The position numbers were made by a program, and so were the translations under genes. A stretch of 64,000 nt of DNA from Flavobacterium caeni (lineage in GTDB: Bacteria; Bacteroidota; Bacteroidia; Flavobacteriales; Flavobacteriaceae). Below the pieces are notes generated by a model. The model did no database searches, was not told where the DNA came from, and saw nothing but the letters and a program-made list of their open reading frames with translations. How positions within the stretch are numbered: the stretch's first letter is position 1; the number at the start of each line of letters is the position of its first letter. Positions 51,064 through 59,774 of the stretch are shown here, piece after piece. The stretch covers positions 1 through 64,000 of the forward strand of contig NZ_FMVF01000011.1 in assembly GCF_900101895.1 (NCBI RefSeq), given 5' to 3'.

Positions 51064-51120
51064 ATTTTCAAAAAAAATCCGCGAGCACAACCAATAAAAA
51101 ATAACAATAAAAATAAACAA

Positions 51121-52086
51121 TTATCTTTCAATCTTATACGTCACCACCGCCATCTGGTCTACATAAATCGTCAAGTATCCGCGGCTTCTGGCGTTGAGCG
51201 CTATGGAAAACTCGGTCGCATTGCCTTTTTTGACAGGGTCGATGTCGCGTACCCGGCCTTCGCTGGTAAACGCATAGGAAATCCTTCCGCCTGGGAAATC
51301 GATGATCTGGAAGGGGATTACGCTGGTTTTCGCAATCAAAATGATCCCGAATTCGGGCGACGCAAATTCGTAATTGCTTTTGATGTAAGGCCCGTAATAC
51401 AACGGCAACGCGGCAAAATCCTGCTCAGTTTTGTCGATCATCAAAAGCCGTTTGTCATCGGGAAAATGGTTCAGGAAAAAAACATTGGGATCGGTAAAAA
51501 AATAAGCCGGATTGAAATCGGTGACGAACTTGCCCGTTTGCGTATCGACGCTGCCCGAGGCCCAGGTCACATCGATCAATTTCCAGTTGTCGCCAACCTT
51601 GACCGCGTTCCATTGGTGGTCGCTTGCCTTGGGCAACTTCCCGATTTGCGCGGGGTGCGCTTTGGACGTGCCCATGATGTCGATGCATTTTACGCCTATG
51701 TCGTCGCATACCAAGTGGAACAACGCCGAATAATCCTGACAAACGCCCTTTTTGGTCCGCAAGGTCTTGGCCCCGATCTTCCCGCGATAGGCTTGTTCCT
51801 TGGCCAAACGGTCGGCTGGGCTCGAATAGGTATAGGCGACCATGCTTTCGCCCGATTGGTAAGCCTTGAGGTCGTAGTTGATGTTGAGCGCGATCCAGGT
51901 ATACGCCGCACGCACCTTGTCGGTTTCGGTCGTGAAATCTTGGTTGATTTGCGCGGCGAGCTTCTTTGGATTCGAAAACGATTTGGGATAGGTTTTGACG
52001 AGGTTGTCGACCCTTGCATAGTCTTGGGCCCATGCCGATACCGAAACAAGCAGCAGCAAAACAATGGTTTCTAGGTTCTTCGTCAT
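51121..52086 (-). CDS. Exported transglutaminase-like (cysteine protease fold) protein
   Basis: A 321-residue protein, start at 52086 opening signal peptide KNLETIVLLLLVSVSAWAQ. Transglut_core triad: Cys116 in GVCQDYSALFHLV, His158 in SDHQWNAVKVGD and Asp172 in WKLIDVTW. The C-terminal 120 residues are beta-rich (domain of unknown function). Likely periplasmic peptidase or cross-linker; the substrate is not known. The FMN reductase gene is upstream on the same strand. Confidence 0.88.
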   Translation of the reverse strand: MTKNLETIVLLLLVSVSAWAQDYARVDNLVKTYPKSFSNPKKLAAQINQDFTTETDKVRAAYTWIALNINYDLKAYQSGESMVAYTYSSPADRLAKEQAYRGKIGAKTLRTKKGVCQDYSALFHLVCDDIGVKCIDIMGTSKAHPAQIGKLPKASDHQWNAVKVGDNWKLIDVTWASGSVDTQTGKFVTDFNPAYFFTDPNVFFLNHFPDDKRLLMIDKTEQDFAALPLYYGPYIKSNYEFASPEFGIILIAKTSVIPFQIIDFPGGRISYAFTSEGRVRDIDPVKKGNATEFSIALNARSRGYLTIYVDQMAVVTYKIER

Positions 52087-52121
52087 GACGCGCCATCGGT
52101 CAAACATCTTGCCGAAAATTG

Positions 52122-52652
52122 TTAACCGATGCTAAAATTGGCCACGATTTGCCTGAGCTGCGCATCGAGTTCGGGATCACCTATTTTGTTTTTCTCGAGG
52201 TCGAAATGCTCGTGGAATTTAGGCAGCGAAAAAGTGGCTTTGATTTGCGCCCCATACCGCGGAAACAAAGTCTCGGCGATACCCAACACCGATGCCCCGC
52301 CCCTGCCGCCCGGCGACGTAGCCATGAGCAACATCGGTTTTTCCTGGAACACTTTTACGTTAATGCGCGAGGCCCAATCGAACGTATTCTTGAACGCCGC
52401 CGAGTAATTGCCGTTGTTCTCGGCCATTGAAACGACCAACACATCGGCACCTGCAATTTTGTCGAGGAATTGTTGCGCGAGCGGATGCTGCCCGATTTCG
52501 GCTTCTTTGTCTACACTAAAAAGCGGCATTTCGAAATCGTTGAAATCGAGCACCTCGACCGTGGCGTTTTCGAACAACGATGCGGCATAGGTCGCGAGTT
52601 TTTTGTTGATGGATTTTTTGGATGGGCTGGCGCCGAAAGCGATGATCTTCAT
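52122..52652 (-). CDS. NADPH-dependent FMN reductase family protein
   Basis: A 176-residue flavodoxin-fold protein: FGASPSKKSINKKLATYAAS (FMN phosphate loop), VVSMAENNGNYSAAFKNTFD (E-x-N-x-x-x-S/A signature) and LMATSPGGRGGASVLG. Reduces FMN or quinones with NAD(P)H. Thirty-five bases separate it from the transglutaminase start, so cotranscription is possible. Confidence 0.92.
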   Translation of the reverse strand: MKIIAFGASPSKKSINKKLATYAASLFENATVEVLDFNDFEMPLFSVDKEAEIGQHPLAQQFLDKIAGADVLVVSMAENNGNYSAAFKNTFDWASRINVKVFQEKPMLLMATSPGGRGGASVLGIAETLFPRYGAQIKATFSLPKFHEHFDLEKNKIGDPELDAQLRQIVANFSIG

Positions 52653-52709
52653 TTCGAGTTTTTTTTCGGATGGATGATAATGTTGCTACTAATATACGAA
52701 GTTGTTCGC

Positions 52710-52813
52710 AAACCCGGATGCCGCGTGAGCGATAGAGGCAGGCACCGCGTGCGGCCGAAAGCGCGGTGGCGGCTTGGCGCATGCGATCAGCTTGCGGCAA
52801 GCCGCCACACGCC
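52710..52813. repeat. GC-rich hairpin region, possible degenerate element G
   Basis: GTGGCGGCTTG (52766-52776) and CAAGCCGCCAC (52798-52808) form a perfect 11-bp stem. Upstream CCCGGATGCCGC and GAGCGATAGAGGCAGGCACC faintly recall the palindromic element family. Confidence 0.45.
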
Positions 52814-52820
52814 CAAAAAA

Positions 52821-52845
52821 AAATCCGCCAAACAGCGGAATCTTT
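52821..52845 (-). terminator. Terminator of ychF
   Basis: Minus strand TCCGC-TGTTTG-GCGGA followed by nine T. Confidence 0.8.
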
Positions 52846-52872
52846 CAATCTTTAAATTTTTTAATCTTTCAA

Positions 52873-53967
52873 TTAAACGTTAAAACGGAAATGCATCACA
52901 TCGCCGTCCTTGACAATATATTCCTTGCCTTCGACGCGCAGTTTGCCCGCTTCCTTGACCTTGGCCTCGGTGCCGAAACTTACATAGTCGTCGTAGGCGA
53001 TGACCTCGGCGCGGATAAATCCTTTTTCGAAATCGGTGTGGATCACGCCCGCGGCTTGTGGCGCGGTATCGCCGATGGTGATGGTCCAGGCGCGTACTTC
53101 CTTGACGCCTGCGGTAAAATAGGTTTGTTGTTTGAGCAGTTTGTAGGCCGCGCGGATGAGTACCGACGCGCCCGGTTCGGTCAGGCCTAAATCTTCGAGG
53201 AACATCTGGCGTTCTTCGTAGGTTTCGAGTTCGGTGATGTCGGCTTCGGTTCCTACGGCCAGCACGATTACTTCGGCATTTTCGTCCTTGACCATCTCGC
53301 GCACCTGGTCTACATAGGCGTTTCCGGTGGCAGCCGATCCTTCGTCTACGTTGCACACATAAAGTACCGGTTTGGTCGTGATGAGCTGAAAATCCTCCAT
53401 CAAGGCTTCTTCGTCCTGGTTCTTGGGTTGTACCGTACGCGCCGATTTGGCCGACAACAGCGCTTCGCGGATGCGGTCGAGCAAGTCTTTCTCGGCAATG
53501 GCTTCTTTGTTGCCCGTCTTGGCCGAACGGTTGGTTTTTTCGAGTCGTTTTTCGACGGTTTCCAAATCCTTGAGCTGGAGTTCGATGTCGATGGTTTCCT
53601 TGTCGCGGATAGGATTGACGTTGCCGTCTACGTGCACGATGTTGTCGTTGTCAAAACAGCGCAGCACATGGATGATGGCATTGCACTCGCGGATGTTGCC
53701 CAAAAATTGGTTCCCGAGCCCCTCGCCTTTTGACGCACCTTTCACCAATCCGGCGATGTCGACAATATCTACCGTGGCCATCACGACGCGCTCGGGTTTG
53801 ACGAGTTCTTCGAGCTTGGCGATACGCGGATCGGGTACATTCACGACACCCACATTGGGTTCGATCGTACAAAACGGAAAGTTGGCACTTTGCGCCTTGG
53901 CGTTGGACAAACAGTTGAACAAGGTTGATTTTCCGACGTTCGGCAATCCGACGATTCCTGCTTTCAT
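52873..53967 (-). CDS. ychF: Redox-regulated ATPase YchF (Obg-type)
   Basis: A 364-residue TRAFAC protein, start MKAGIVGLPNVGKSTLFNCL at 53967. G1 GLPNVGKST, G3 DIAGLVKGASKGEGLGNQFL, G4 CNVDE (in place of NKxD, which gives ATP preference), then a coiled-coil and TGS-type C-terminus ending DGDVMHFRFNV. Binds ribosomes and acts in stress. A TATATTTG promoter lies upstream. Confidence 0.96.
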   Translation of the reverse strand: MKAGIVGLPNVGKSTLFNCLSNAKAQSANFPFCTIEPNVGVVNVPDPRIAKLEELVKPERVVMATVDIVDIAGLVKGASKGEGLGNQFLGNIRECNAIIHVLRCFDNDNIVHVDGNVNPIRDKETIDIELQLKDLETVEKRLEKTNRSAKTGNKEAIAEKDLLDRIREALLSAKSARTVQPKNQDEEALMEDFQLITTKPVLYVCNVDEGSAATGNAYVDQVREMVKDENAEVIVLAVGTEADITELETYEERQMFLEDLGLTEPGASVLIRAAYKLLKQQTYFTAGVKEVRAWTITIGDTAPQAAGVIHTDFEKGFIRAEVIAYDDYVSFGTEAKVKEAGKLRVEGKEYIVKDGDVMHFRFNV

Positions 53968-54005
53968 AAGGTTTAGCGTTGCTGCGTTTTTGTTTAAAAA
54001 GTGTG

Positions 54006-54013
54006 CAAATATA
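54006..54013 (-). promoter_or_regulatory. Promoter -7 box for ychF
   Basis: TATATTTG on the minus strand, 38 bases before the ychF start. Confidence 0.6.
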
Positions 54014-54088
54014 CGCCATTTTTTGCAAGCCAAAGAATTATATAAAAGTAAAAACTAATTCTGTAACCGGCAACGCCGCGGCATCGGA

Positions 54089-54096
54089 TAACTTTG
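54089..54096 (+). promoter_or_regulatory. Promoter -7 box for the exported protein gene
   Basis: TAACTTTG, 24 bases before the ATG at 54121. Confidence 0.55.
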
Positions 54097-54120
54097 CGAT
54101 ATAACCAAAAACACAACAAG

Positions 54121-54660
54121 ATGAAAAAAATGATTTTAGGCGCGGTTGCCTTGCTTTTTGCGATGACCGTGCAAGCGCAAAATACCAATGTAACCCAAAC
54201 GTCCAAAACCACCGTAACGACCATCAAGGATTCTGAAGGCGAAAAACAAGTCGTCAAAGAACAAAAAAAGACCGAAGCGCAGGACATCAAATTCAAAGAA
54301 ACGGCGGGCGATCCGTTGAACAAGGAAATGGCCACAACCCCGACACAGGTGTTAGAAACCACTTCGATCACCAACCCCGACGGTTCGACCAGAACGGTAA
54401 ACGTAGACCGTTCTGCCGTATACACGTCGACTTCGGGCAACAAATACACGCTGGCGCTGGATCCGATGGGGTACCGCGTAACGTCGGACCAACTCAAAAA
54501 ACCGGCCTTGTTGCGTTCGACCTCTACCAACAGCTACATCTACCGCTCGAAAGACCAAACCGCGGTGGGTTACTTTGACACCGAGGGCAACTTTGTACTC
54601 GAGACCTATGACGACAAATCGGACAAGGTGAGCATCGAAAAGTTCACGCGCGTCCGTTAA
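54121..54660 (+). CDS. Exported protein of unknown function
   Basis: A 179-residue protein starting MKKMILGAVALLFAMTVQAQ at 54121 (signal peptide). Thr/Lys-rich mature part (TQTSKTTVTTIKDSEG) then beta-strand pattern (NKYTLALDPMGYRVTSDQL, VGYFDTEGNFVLETYDDKSD). No family recognised; perhaps a periplasmic WG-repeat-like or structural protein. Monocistronic between promoter and terminator. Confidence 0.72.
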   Translation: MKKMILGAVALLFAMTVQAQNTNVTQTSKTTVTTIKDSEGEKQVVKEQKKTEAQDIKFKETAGDPLNKEMATTPTQVLETTSITNPDGSTRTVNVDRSAVYTSTSGNKYTLALDPMGYRVTSDQLKKPALLRSTSTNSYIYRSKDQTAVGYFDTEGNFVLETYDDKSDKVSIEKFTRVR

Positions 54661-54682
54661 AAATATTTGCTATGAAAAAGAA

Positions 54683-54708
54683 GAATCCCGGTAATCCCGG
54701 GATTTTTT
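54683..54708. terminator. Bidirectional terminator
   Basis: AATCCCGG-TAAT-CCCGGGATT then T7, between two convergent genes. Confidence 0.85.
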
Positions 54709-54710
54709 TA

Positions 54711-55061
54711 TTACTCGTTGTGCAGGAACGCCTGCCGGTTGAGCAGCGTTTCGTCCGATTCGACATGGTTGTCGTCGGGCACGCAACAATCTACCGGACA
54801 AACGGCGGCGCACTGCGGCTCATCGTGGAACCCTTTGCACTCGGTACATTTGGACGGAACGATGTAGTAAATATCGTCCGATATCGGGATCTGCGGCGCC
54901 TCGGCATCGACTTGCTCACCCGTGGGCAAAACAATGCTGCCGCGCAACGAAGTACCGTCTTTGTAACGCCAGTCGTCGGCGCCTTCATAAATGGCCGTGT
55001 TCGGACACTCGGGTTCGCAAGCCCCGCAGTTGATACACTCGTCGGTGATGATGATTGCCAT
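54711..55061 (-). CDS. Ferredoxin, two [4Fe-4S] clusters
   Basis: A 116-residue ferredoxin starting [20 protein letters not shown]. First cluster Cys9, Cys12, Cys15, Cys19; second has Cys72, Cys75, Cys84 and Cys88 with an insertion between the second and third ligand ([20 protein letters not shown]), as in the YfhL/Alvin type. Electron carrier. Its promoter is fused with that of the divergent acyl-CoA reductase gene. Confidence 0.93.
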   Translation of the reverse strand: MAIIITDECINCGACEPECPNTAIYEGADDWRYKDGTSLRGSIVLPTGEQVDAEAPQIPISDDIYYIVPSKCTECKGFHDEPQCAAVCPVDCCVPDDNHVESDETLLNRQAFLHNE

Positions 55062-55123
55062 CGTGAATTTGGATTTAGATTTTAGATTTCGGGATCGCAA
55101 TTGCCCGTTATCCTTAAATGCTT

Positions 55124-55141
55124 TAATTTTGTGCAAAATTA
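55124..55141. promoter_or_regulatory. Symmetric bidirectional promoter
   Basis: TAATTTTG-TG-CAAAATTA is a perfect palindrome in which each arm is a TAnnTTTG box on its strand, for ferredoxin (left) and acyl-CoA reductase (right). Confidence 0.5.
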
Positions 55142-55171
55142 CGTCCAAATCCATTCATACGCAAATCAAAA

Positions 55172-56233
55172 ATGACAACAATCGCGGCCCGAAAAAATAG
55201 TTTTGTCACGCTCGGAAAATTCCTACTTCAATTTAGTTTGGAAAAATCGCAAAAAAATCCCGACGTACCGCACAACGAGGCGTTTTTCGATCGTTTCGTG
55301 AGCTTGATCAATTTGTCGCAATCGCACAACGGTTGGTATACGCCCGAACAGGTTTATTTTGCGATTGCATCTTGGGCCGAGGCCTTGACCGAGCAAAATA
55401 TCGAACGATGGCTTTCGCGTTATGATTTGTCGGGCGTAAAACCCAAAACCATCGGACTCATCTTGGCCGGAAACATTCCGCTGGTGGGCTTTCACGATTT
55501 TCTTTCTGTGCTGATTGTTGGACACAAAGCACTCGTCAAAACCTCGTCGAACGACCAGCATTTGCTGCCATTTTTGGCCGAATACCTGATTGCCGTCGAT
55601 CCCAACCTGGCGTCGTCGATCACGTTTACCGATGGCAAGCTCGAGAACTTTGACGCCGTCATCGCCACGGGCAGCAACAACACTGCACGCTATTTCGAGT
55701 ATTATTTCAAGGACAAACCGGCCATCATCCGCAAGAGCAGAAACTCGGTCGCGGTTTTGGATGGCAACGAATCGCACGAACAGCTCGTCGCGCTGGGCGA
55801 AGATATTTTCCGTTATTTTGGGCTCGGATGCCGCAACGTTTCTAAACTTTTTGTTCCGAAAAACTACAATTTCGATGCTTTTTTCAAGGCGATGTTCGAA
55901 TACCAGGACGTGATCCAGTACGAAAAATACGCCAACAACTATGATTACAACAAGGCGGTTTTTTTGATGAGTAACTTTAAACTGCTCGACAACGGCTTTT
56001 TGACCATCAAGGAAGACACGAGTTACGCCTCGCCGATTTCGAGCGTGTTCTATGAGTTTTATGACGACCTAACCGACGTCGAAACCCGTTTGGACACCGA
56101 CAAAGACCAGATTCAGTGCATCGTGGCCAAAGGACTCGTGGCACACGAAGTACCGTTCGGAAAAACGCAAAAACCGGAATTGTGGGATTATGCGGATAAT
56201 GTGGATACGGTAGATTTTTTGACGCAATTTTAA
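55172..56233 (+). CDS. Acyl-CoA reductase-like protein (LuxC family)
   Basis: A 353-residue protein matching the LuxC/acyl-CoA reductase group: GLILAGNIPLVGFHDFLSVL, GHKALVKTSSNDQHLLPFLA, AVIATGSNNTARYFEYYF, ALGEDIFRYFGLGCRNVSKL (the Cys as possible acyl-thioester nucleophile). Would reduce acyl-CoA to aldehyde with NADPH. In Bacteroidota it sits with ferredoxin, serC and serA, as here; its actual link to serine synthesis is not established. Confidence 0.88.
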   Translation: MTTIAARKNSFVTLGKFLLQFSLEKSQKNPDVPHNEAFFDRFVSLINLSQSHNGWYTPEQVYFAIASWAEALTEQNIERWLSRYDLSGVKPKTIGLILAGNIPLVGFHDFLSVLIVGHKALVKTSSNDQHLLPFLAEYLIAVDPNLASSITFTDGKLENFDAVIATGSNNTARYFEYYFKDKPAIIRKSRNSVAVLDGNESHEQLVALGEDIFRYFGLGCRNVSKLFVPKNYNFDAFFKAMFEYQDVIQYEKYANNYDYNKAVFLMSNFKLLDNGFLTIKEDTSYASPISSVFYEFYDDLTDVETRLDTDKDQIQCIVAKGLVAHEVPFGKTQKPELWDYADNVDTVDFLTQF

Positions 56234-56445
56234 GCGGCATCGTCTCTGCAAATTTTTATCCGTTAAAATGTACAGGTTCAAACCAAATAAGAAAAAGCCA
56301 CACCCAAACCCATAAAATCATCAAAAATTAACCTTTCCGTAATTATCAACTACATCGTTTTTGTTAATAATATCGGATAAATCGCAGCCAATCGATTCGG
56401 CGATTTTGTTTGTGTTTCCGAAATTTGTCGCTCAATTTTGCGACC

Positions 56446-57522
56446 ATGAAAAAACACAACTACAGCGCGGGACCGTGCATTTTGCCGCAGGAAGTCTTTC
56501 AAAAATCGGCGGCGGCCATACTCGATTTTAACGGCTCGGGCTTGTCGATCCTCGAGATTTCGCACCGCAGCAAAGATTTCATCGCCGTGATGGAACAAGC
56601 GCGCGCCCTTGCACTCGACCTGCTTGGTTTGACCGGCAAAGGCTACCAGGCGTTGTTTTTGCACGGCGGCGCCAGCCTCGAGTTTTTGATGACGCCCTAC
56701 AACCTGATGACCAAGGCGGGAAAGGCGGCCTATCTTGAAACAGGAACCTGGGCGGCCGGAGCGATCAAGGAAGCCAAAGCCTTTGGCGAAACCGTGGTCG
56801 TGGCGTCGTCCAAAGACCAGAATTTTAGTTACATTCCTAAAGATTATACGGTTCCCACCGACGCCGACTATTTTCATTGCACTTCGAACAACACCATCTT
56901 CGGGACGCAAATGAAGACGTTCCCCAACACCGGCATCCCGATGGTGTGCGACATGAGTTCGGACATTTTTTCGCGCCAAATGGATTTTTCAAAATTCGAT
57001 TTGATTTATGCAGGCGCGCAAAAAAACATGGGCCCTGCGGGTGTGACGCTGGTGGTGGTCAAGGAATCGATCTTGGGCAAAACGGGACGACAAATCCCGA
57101 ACATGCTCAATTTGCAGCAACACATCGAAAAAGAAAGCATGTACAACACGCCGCCGGTTTTTGCGGTGTATACCTCGCTTTTGACGTTGCAATGGCTCAA
57201 GAACCTGGGCGGTATTGCGGCGATCGAGCAAATCAACAACGCCAAGGCCGAACTGTTGTACAATGAAATCGACCGCAACCCGTTGTTCAAAGGCACGGCC
57301 GTCAACGAAGACCGCAGCGTGATGAACGCCACGTTTGTGCTGGCCGACGAAAGCCACGCGCCTGTTTTTGACGAAATGTGGAAAGCCGCAGGAATTTCTG
57401 GCCTCACCGGACACCGTTCTGTGGGCGGCTACCGCGCCTCGATGTACAACGCCTTGCCGCTCGAAAGCGTACAGGTTTTGGTGGACGTGATGCGCGAATT
57501 TGAGCAAAAAGTTTCTGGTTAA
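56446..57522 (+). CDS. serC: Phosphoserine aminotransferase
   Basis: A 358-residue class V aminotransferase, start MKKHNYSAGPCILPQEVFQK at 56446. LFLHGGASLEFLMTPYNLM, HCTSNNTIFGTQM, PMVCDMSSDIFSR (PLP Asp) and LIYAGAQKNMGPAG with PLP Lys193; VGGYRASMYNALPLESVQ at the end. Converts 3-phosphohydroxypyruvate to O-phosphoserine. Directly before serA, with one palindromic element in between. Confidence 0.96.
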   Translation: MKKHNYSAGPCILPQEVFQKSAAAILDFNGSGLSILEISHRSKDFIAVMEQARALALDLLGLTGKGYQALFLHGGASLEFLMTPYNLMTKAGKAAYLETGTWAAGAIKEAKAFGETVVVASSKDQNFSYIPKDYTVPTDADYFHCTSNNTIFGTQMKTFPNTGIPMVCDMSSDIFSRQMDFSKFDLIYAGAQKNMGPAGVTLVVVKESILGKTGRQIPNMLNLQQHIEKESMYNTPPVFAVYTSLLTLQWLKNLGGIAAIEQINNAKAELLYNEIDRNPLFKGTAVNEDRSVMNATFVLADESHAPVFDEMWKAAGISGLTGHRSVGGYRASMYNALPLESVQVLVDVMREFEQKVSG

Positions 57523-57529
57523 AACTGAC

Positions 57530-57620
57530 CGCGGCCCCGATTGACGCGAAAATCCTTTTGCGGCCGAGCGCCAGCGAGGCCGTAAAAGATTGCAGCAGAA
57601 AGCGGGAAATGTCCGCCCAA
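57530..57620 (+). repeat. Palindromic intergenic element, copy H
   Basis: GCGGCCCCGATTGACGCGAA, AATCCTTTTGCGGCCGAG, loop, GAGGCCGTAAAAGATTGCAG, CAGAAAGCGGGAAATGTCCG. Lies inside the serC-serA operon; followed by the A/T leader of serA. Confidence 0.75.
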
Positions 57621-57646
57621 TAAACAATAAAAATAAAGAATAAACA

Positions 57647-58606
57647 ATGAAGGTATTAGCCAACGACGGCCTCTCTAAAAGCGGCATCCAAGCACTCGAA
57701 AAGGGCGGATTTGAAGTCATCACGACCAAGGTGGCACAAGAGCAAGTGGCCAATTATATCAATGCGAATGCCGTTTCGGTGTTGCTGGTACGCAGCGCGA
57801 CCAAGGTGCGTCAGGACATTATTGATAATTGTCCCGGTTTGAAAATCATCGGGCGCGGCGGCGTAGGGATGGACAATATCGACGTCGACTATGCGCGTTC
57901 GAAAGGCATCCACGTGATCAATACGCCCGCGTCTTCGAGCGAATCGGTGGCCGAGCTGGTGTTCGCGCATTTGTTCAGCGGCGTGCGTTTTTTGTATGAC
58001 GCCAACCGCAACATGCCGCTTGAGGGCGACACGAAGTTTGAATCGCTGAAAAAAACCTATGCGAACGGGATCGAGTTGCGCGGCAAGACCTTGGGTGTCA
58101 TCGGTTTTGGACGTATCGGCACGGCCGTGGCCAAGATCGGGCTCGGATTGGGAATGAAGGTCATAGCGTCGGATAAATTTGTAGGCAATGCCGAAATCAA
58201 GGTCGATTTTTACAACGGCCAGTTCATCAACGTCGACATCGTGACCGAACCCATCGAGGACATCTTTAAACATTCTGATTTTATCACGCTGCACGTTCCG
58301 GCGCAGGATGGCTATGTCATTGGCGCGGCCGAACTCGATGCGATGAAGGACGGTGTGGGCATTGTAAATTGCTCGCGCGGCGGGGTCATCGACGAGGTGG
58401 CGCTCATTGACGCGCTCGATTCGGGCAAGGTGGCTTTTGCTGGCCTTGATGTGTTCGAGGAAGAACCTACCCCGGCGATTCAGGTGCTGATGCACCCCAA
58501 AGTTTCGTTGACACCGCACATCGGGGCGGCCACGCTCGAAGCGCAAGACCGTATCGGGACCGAACTGGCGGGCCAAATCATCAGTTTGCTCAAGTTGGAA
58601 TCTTAA
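57647..58606 (+). CDS. serA: D-3-phosphoglycerate dehydrogenase
   Basis: A 319-residue D-2-hydroxyacid dehydrogenase without ACT domain. NAD site GVIGFGRIGTAVAKIG; catalytic Arg244 (NCSRGGVIDE), Glu273 (DVFEEEP) and His291 (TPHIGAAT). Makes 3-phosphohydroxypyruvate, the substrate of SerC, whose gene is upstream; the short form fits the serine role. Leader is AATAAACAATAAAAATAAAG before the ATG. Confidence 0.92.
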   Translation: MKVLANDGLSKSGIQALEKGGFEVITTKVAQEQVANYINANAVSVLLVRSATKVRQDIIDNCPGLKIIGRGGVGMDNIDVDYARSKGIHVINTPASSSESVAELVFAHLFSGVRFLYDANRNMPLEGDTKFESLKKTYANGIELRGKTLGVIGFGRIGTAVAKIGLGLGMKVIASDKFVGNAEIKVDFYNGQFINVDIVTEPIEDIFKHSDFITLHVPAQDGYVIGAAELDAMKDGVGIVNCSRGGVIDEVALIDALDSGKVAFAGLDVFEEEPTPAIQVLMHPKVSLTPHIGAATLEAQDRIGTELAGQIISLLKLES

Positions 58607-58617
58607 TTTTTATTTGC

Positions 58618-58625
58618 TACATTTG
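58618..58625 (+). promoter_or_regulatory. Promoter -7 box for DUF937 gene
   Basis: TACATTTG, 23 bases before the start at 58649. Confidence 0.55.
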
Positions 58626-58648
58626 GGTAACCTTTAAATTCAATCGGT

Positions 58649-59203
58649 ATGCTCGACCAACTTTCGGCTTTAGTCAAACAATATGGCGACGACGCCATAG
58701 TCAACAACAACGCGGTACCAAACCAATACAACCAAGAGGTTTTGGACGAGGCTTCAAGCTCTATTTTCACAGGGTTGCAACAAGTACTTTCCCAAGGCGG
58801 TACGCAACAATTGGCGGAGATTTTTCAGGGAGACAATGCCGCATCGAGCAACAATGCCGTGGTACAGCAACTCTCTCAACAGTTATCGGGCAATCTCGGG
58901 GCCAAATTCGGGTTGGACAGTGCAACGGCGTCCGGACTCGCGGGCAGCCTTGTGCCCAAAGTGCTCGGGGCGCTGATCGGCAAGGCCAAGAACCCTAATG
59001 ATTCGAGCCTTCAGATATCGGACATTGTCAATGCCATCGGCGGATCGAACAATTCCGGCTTGATGGATGCCATCTCGCAATACGGGGCGCAATTTGGCTT
59101 GGATCAGAACAACGACGGCAAGGTCGATATGGGCGATGCCATGGCCGCGGTCAACAAAAAAGGAGGGCTTGGCGGCCTGCTCGGCAAATTTTTCGGAAAA
59201 TAG
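58649..59203 (+). CDS. DUF937 protein with a C-terminal EF-hand-like loop
   Basis: A 184-residue cytoplasmic protein, Gln/Asn/Ser-rich. Residues 65-130 are a DUF937/YidB-like helical region (VVQQLSQQLSGNLGAKFGLD, LAGSLVPKVLGALIGKAKNP). Residues 152-163 are DQNNDGKVDMGD, a canonical EF-hand/dockerin calcium loop (D1, N3, D5, G6, V8, D12). Ends GGLGGLLGKFFGK. The role is unknown. Confidence 0.82.
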   Translation: MLDQLSALVKQYGDDAIVNNNAVPNQYNQEVLDEASSSIFTGLQQVLSQGGTQQLAEIFQGDNAASSNNAVVQQLSQQLSGNLGAKFGLDSATASGLAGSLVPKVLGALIGKAKNPNDSSLQISDIVNAIGGSNNSGLMDAISQYGAQFGLDQNNDGKVDMGDAMAAVNKKGGLGGLLGKFFGK

Positions 59204-59321
59204 CTGTTTAAATGCCCGGCGAAAGGCACGCTTTGCATTCGACATGGCCCGCTGTTAAAAATCGATCGGGCTTCCAACCATTGCGGACGGTTTTGTAACT
59301 TTAGGTACAAAATCTGCGGTT

Positions 59322-59741
59322 ATGAAAAATGTAATTTGGGTTGTTGGGTTGTTTGTGGCGGTCGTGGCTTGTGCGACCCAGTCGAGCCCTGTCGCTTCAT
59401 CGGCACCGGCCACCGACAAAGTTGTTGCAAAGAACGACACGGTACGCATCGCGAACGATTCGCTCGAGTATGAAGTGATTGTGATCGACGCGGGGTTCAA
59501 CACCTGGCTCGTGAGCCGTGCCAAGCCGCGCCAATACTACGGATTGAATTATCTCGAGGTGCGCAACAAGCTGTATGTCATGGAATGGAACCGGCGCGTA
59601 CTCGAACCCATGCGTTACAACCCCGACTTGTACTTGTTGCGCATCGATTACGACCCGAGAATCAGCTACGGTTATGAGGTAAACTACCTGCTCTACAATT
59701 ATTTTATGTATTTTCAGCAGCAATACCGGCAAAAATTGTAA
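59322..59741 (+). CDS. DUF6146 family lipoprotein
   Basis: A 139-residue lipoprotein (VIWVVGLFVAVVACATQ). EYEVIVIDAGFNTWLVSRAK and YLEVRNKLYVMEWNRRVL, then DYDPRISYGYEVNYLLYNYF are characteristic of DUF6146. Next to the DUF6787 gene as in other flavobacteria. Function unknown. Confidence 0.85.
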   Translation: MKNVIWVVGLFVAVVACATQSSPVASSAPATDKVVAKNDTVRIANDSLEYEVIVIDAGFNTWLVSRAKPRQYYGLNYLEVRNKLYVMEWNRRVLEPMRYNPDLYLLRIDYDPRISYGYEVNYLLYNYFMYFQQQYRQKL

Positions 59742-59774
59742 TCCATCCGCTATATTTGTGGCAGCAGCACAAGT

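Larger units (their letters stand above)
50551..51120. other. 570-base gap of stacked intergenic elements
   Basis: No gene. In order: palindrome of AAATTCCAA units (50636-50702), A/T tract TCTATTGTTATTTTTTATTT (50700-50719), palindromic element F (50755-50840), 130-bp element copy 3 (50934-51063), then AATAAAAAATAACAATAAA (51094-51112). Confidence 0.75.
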
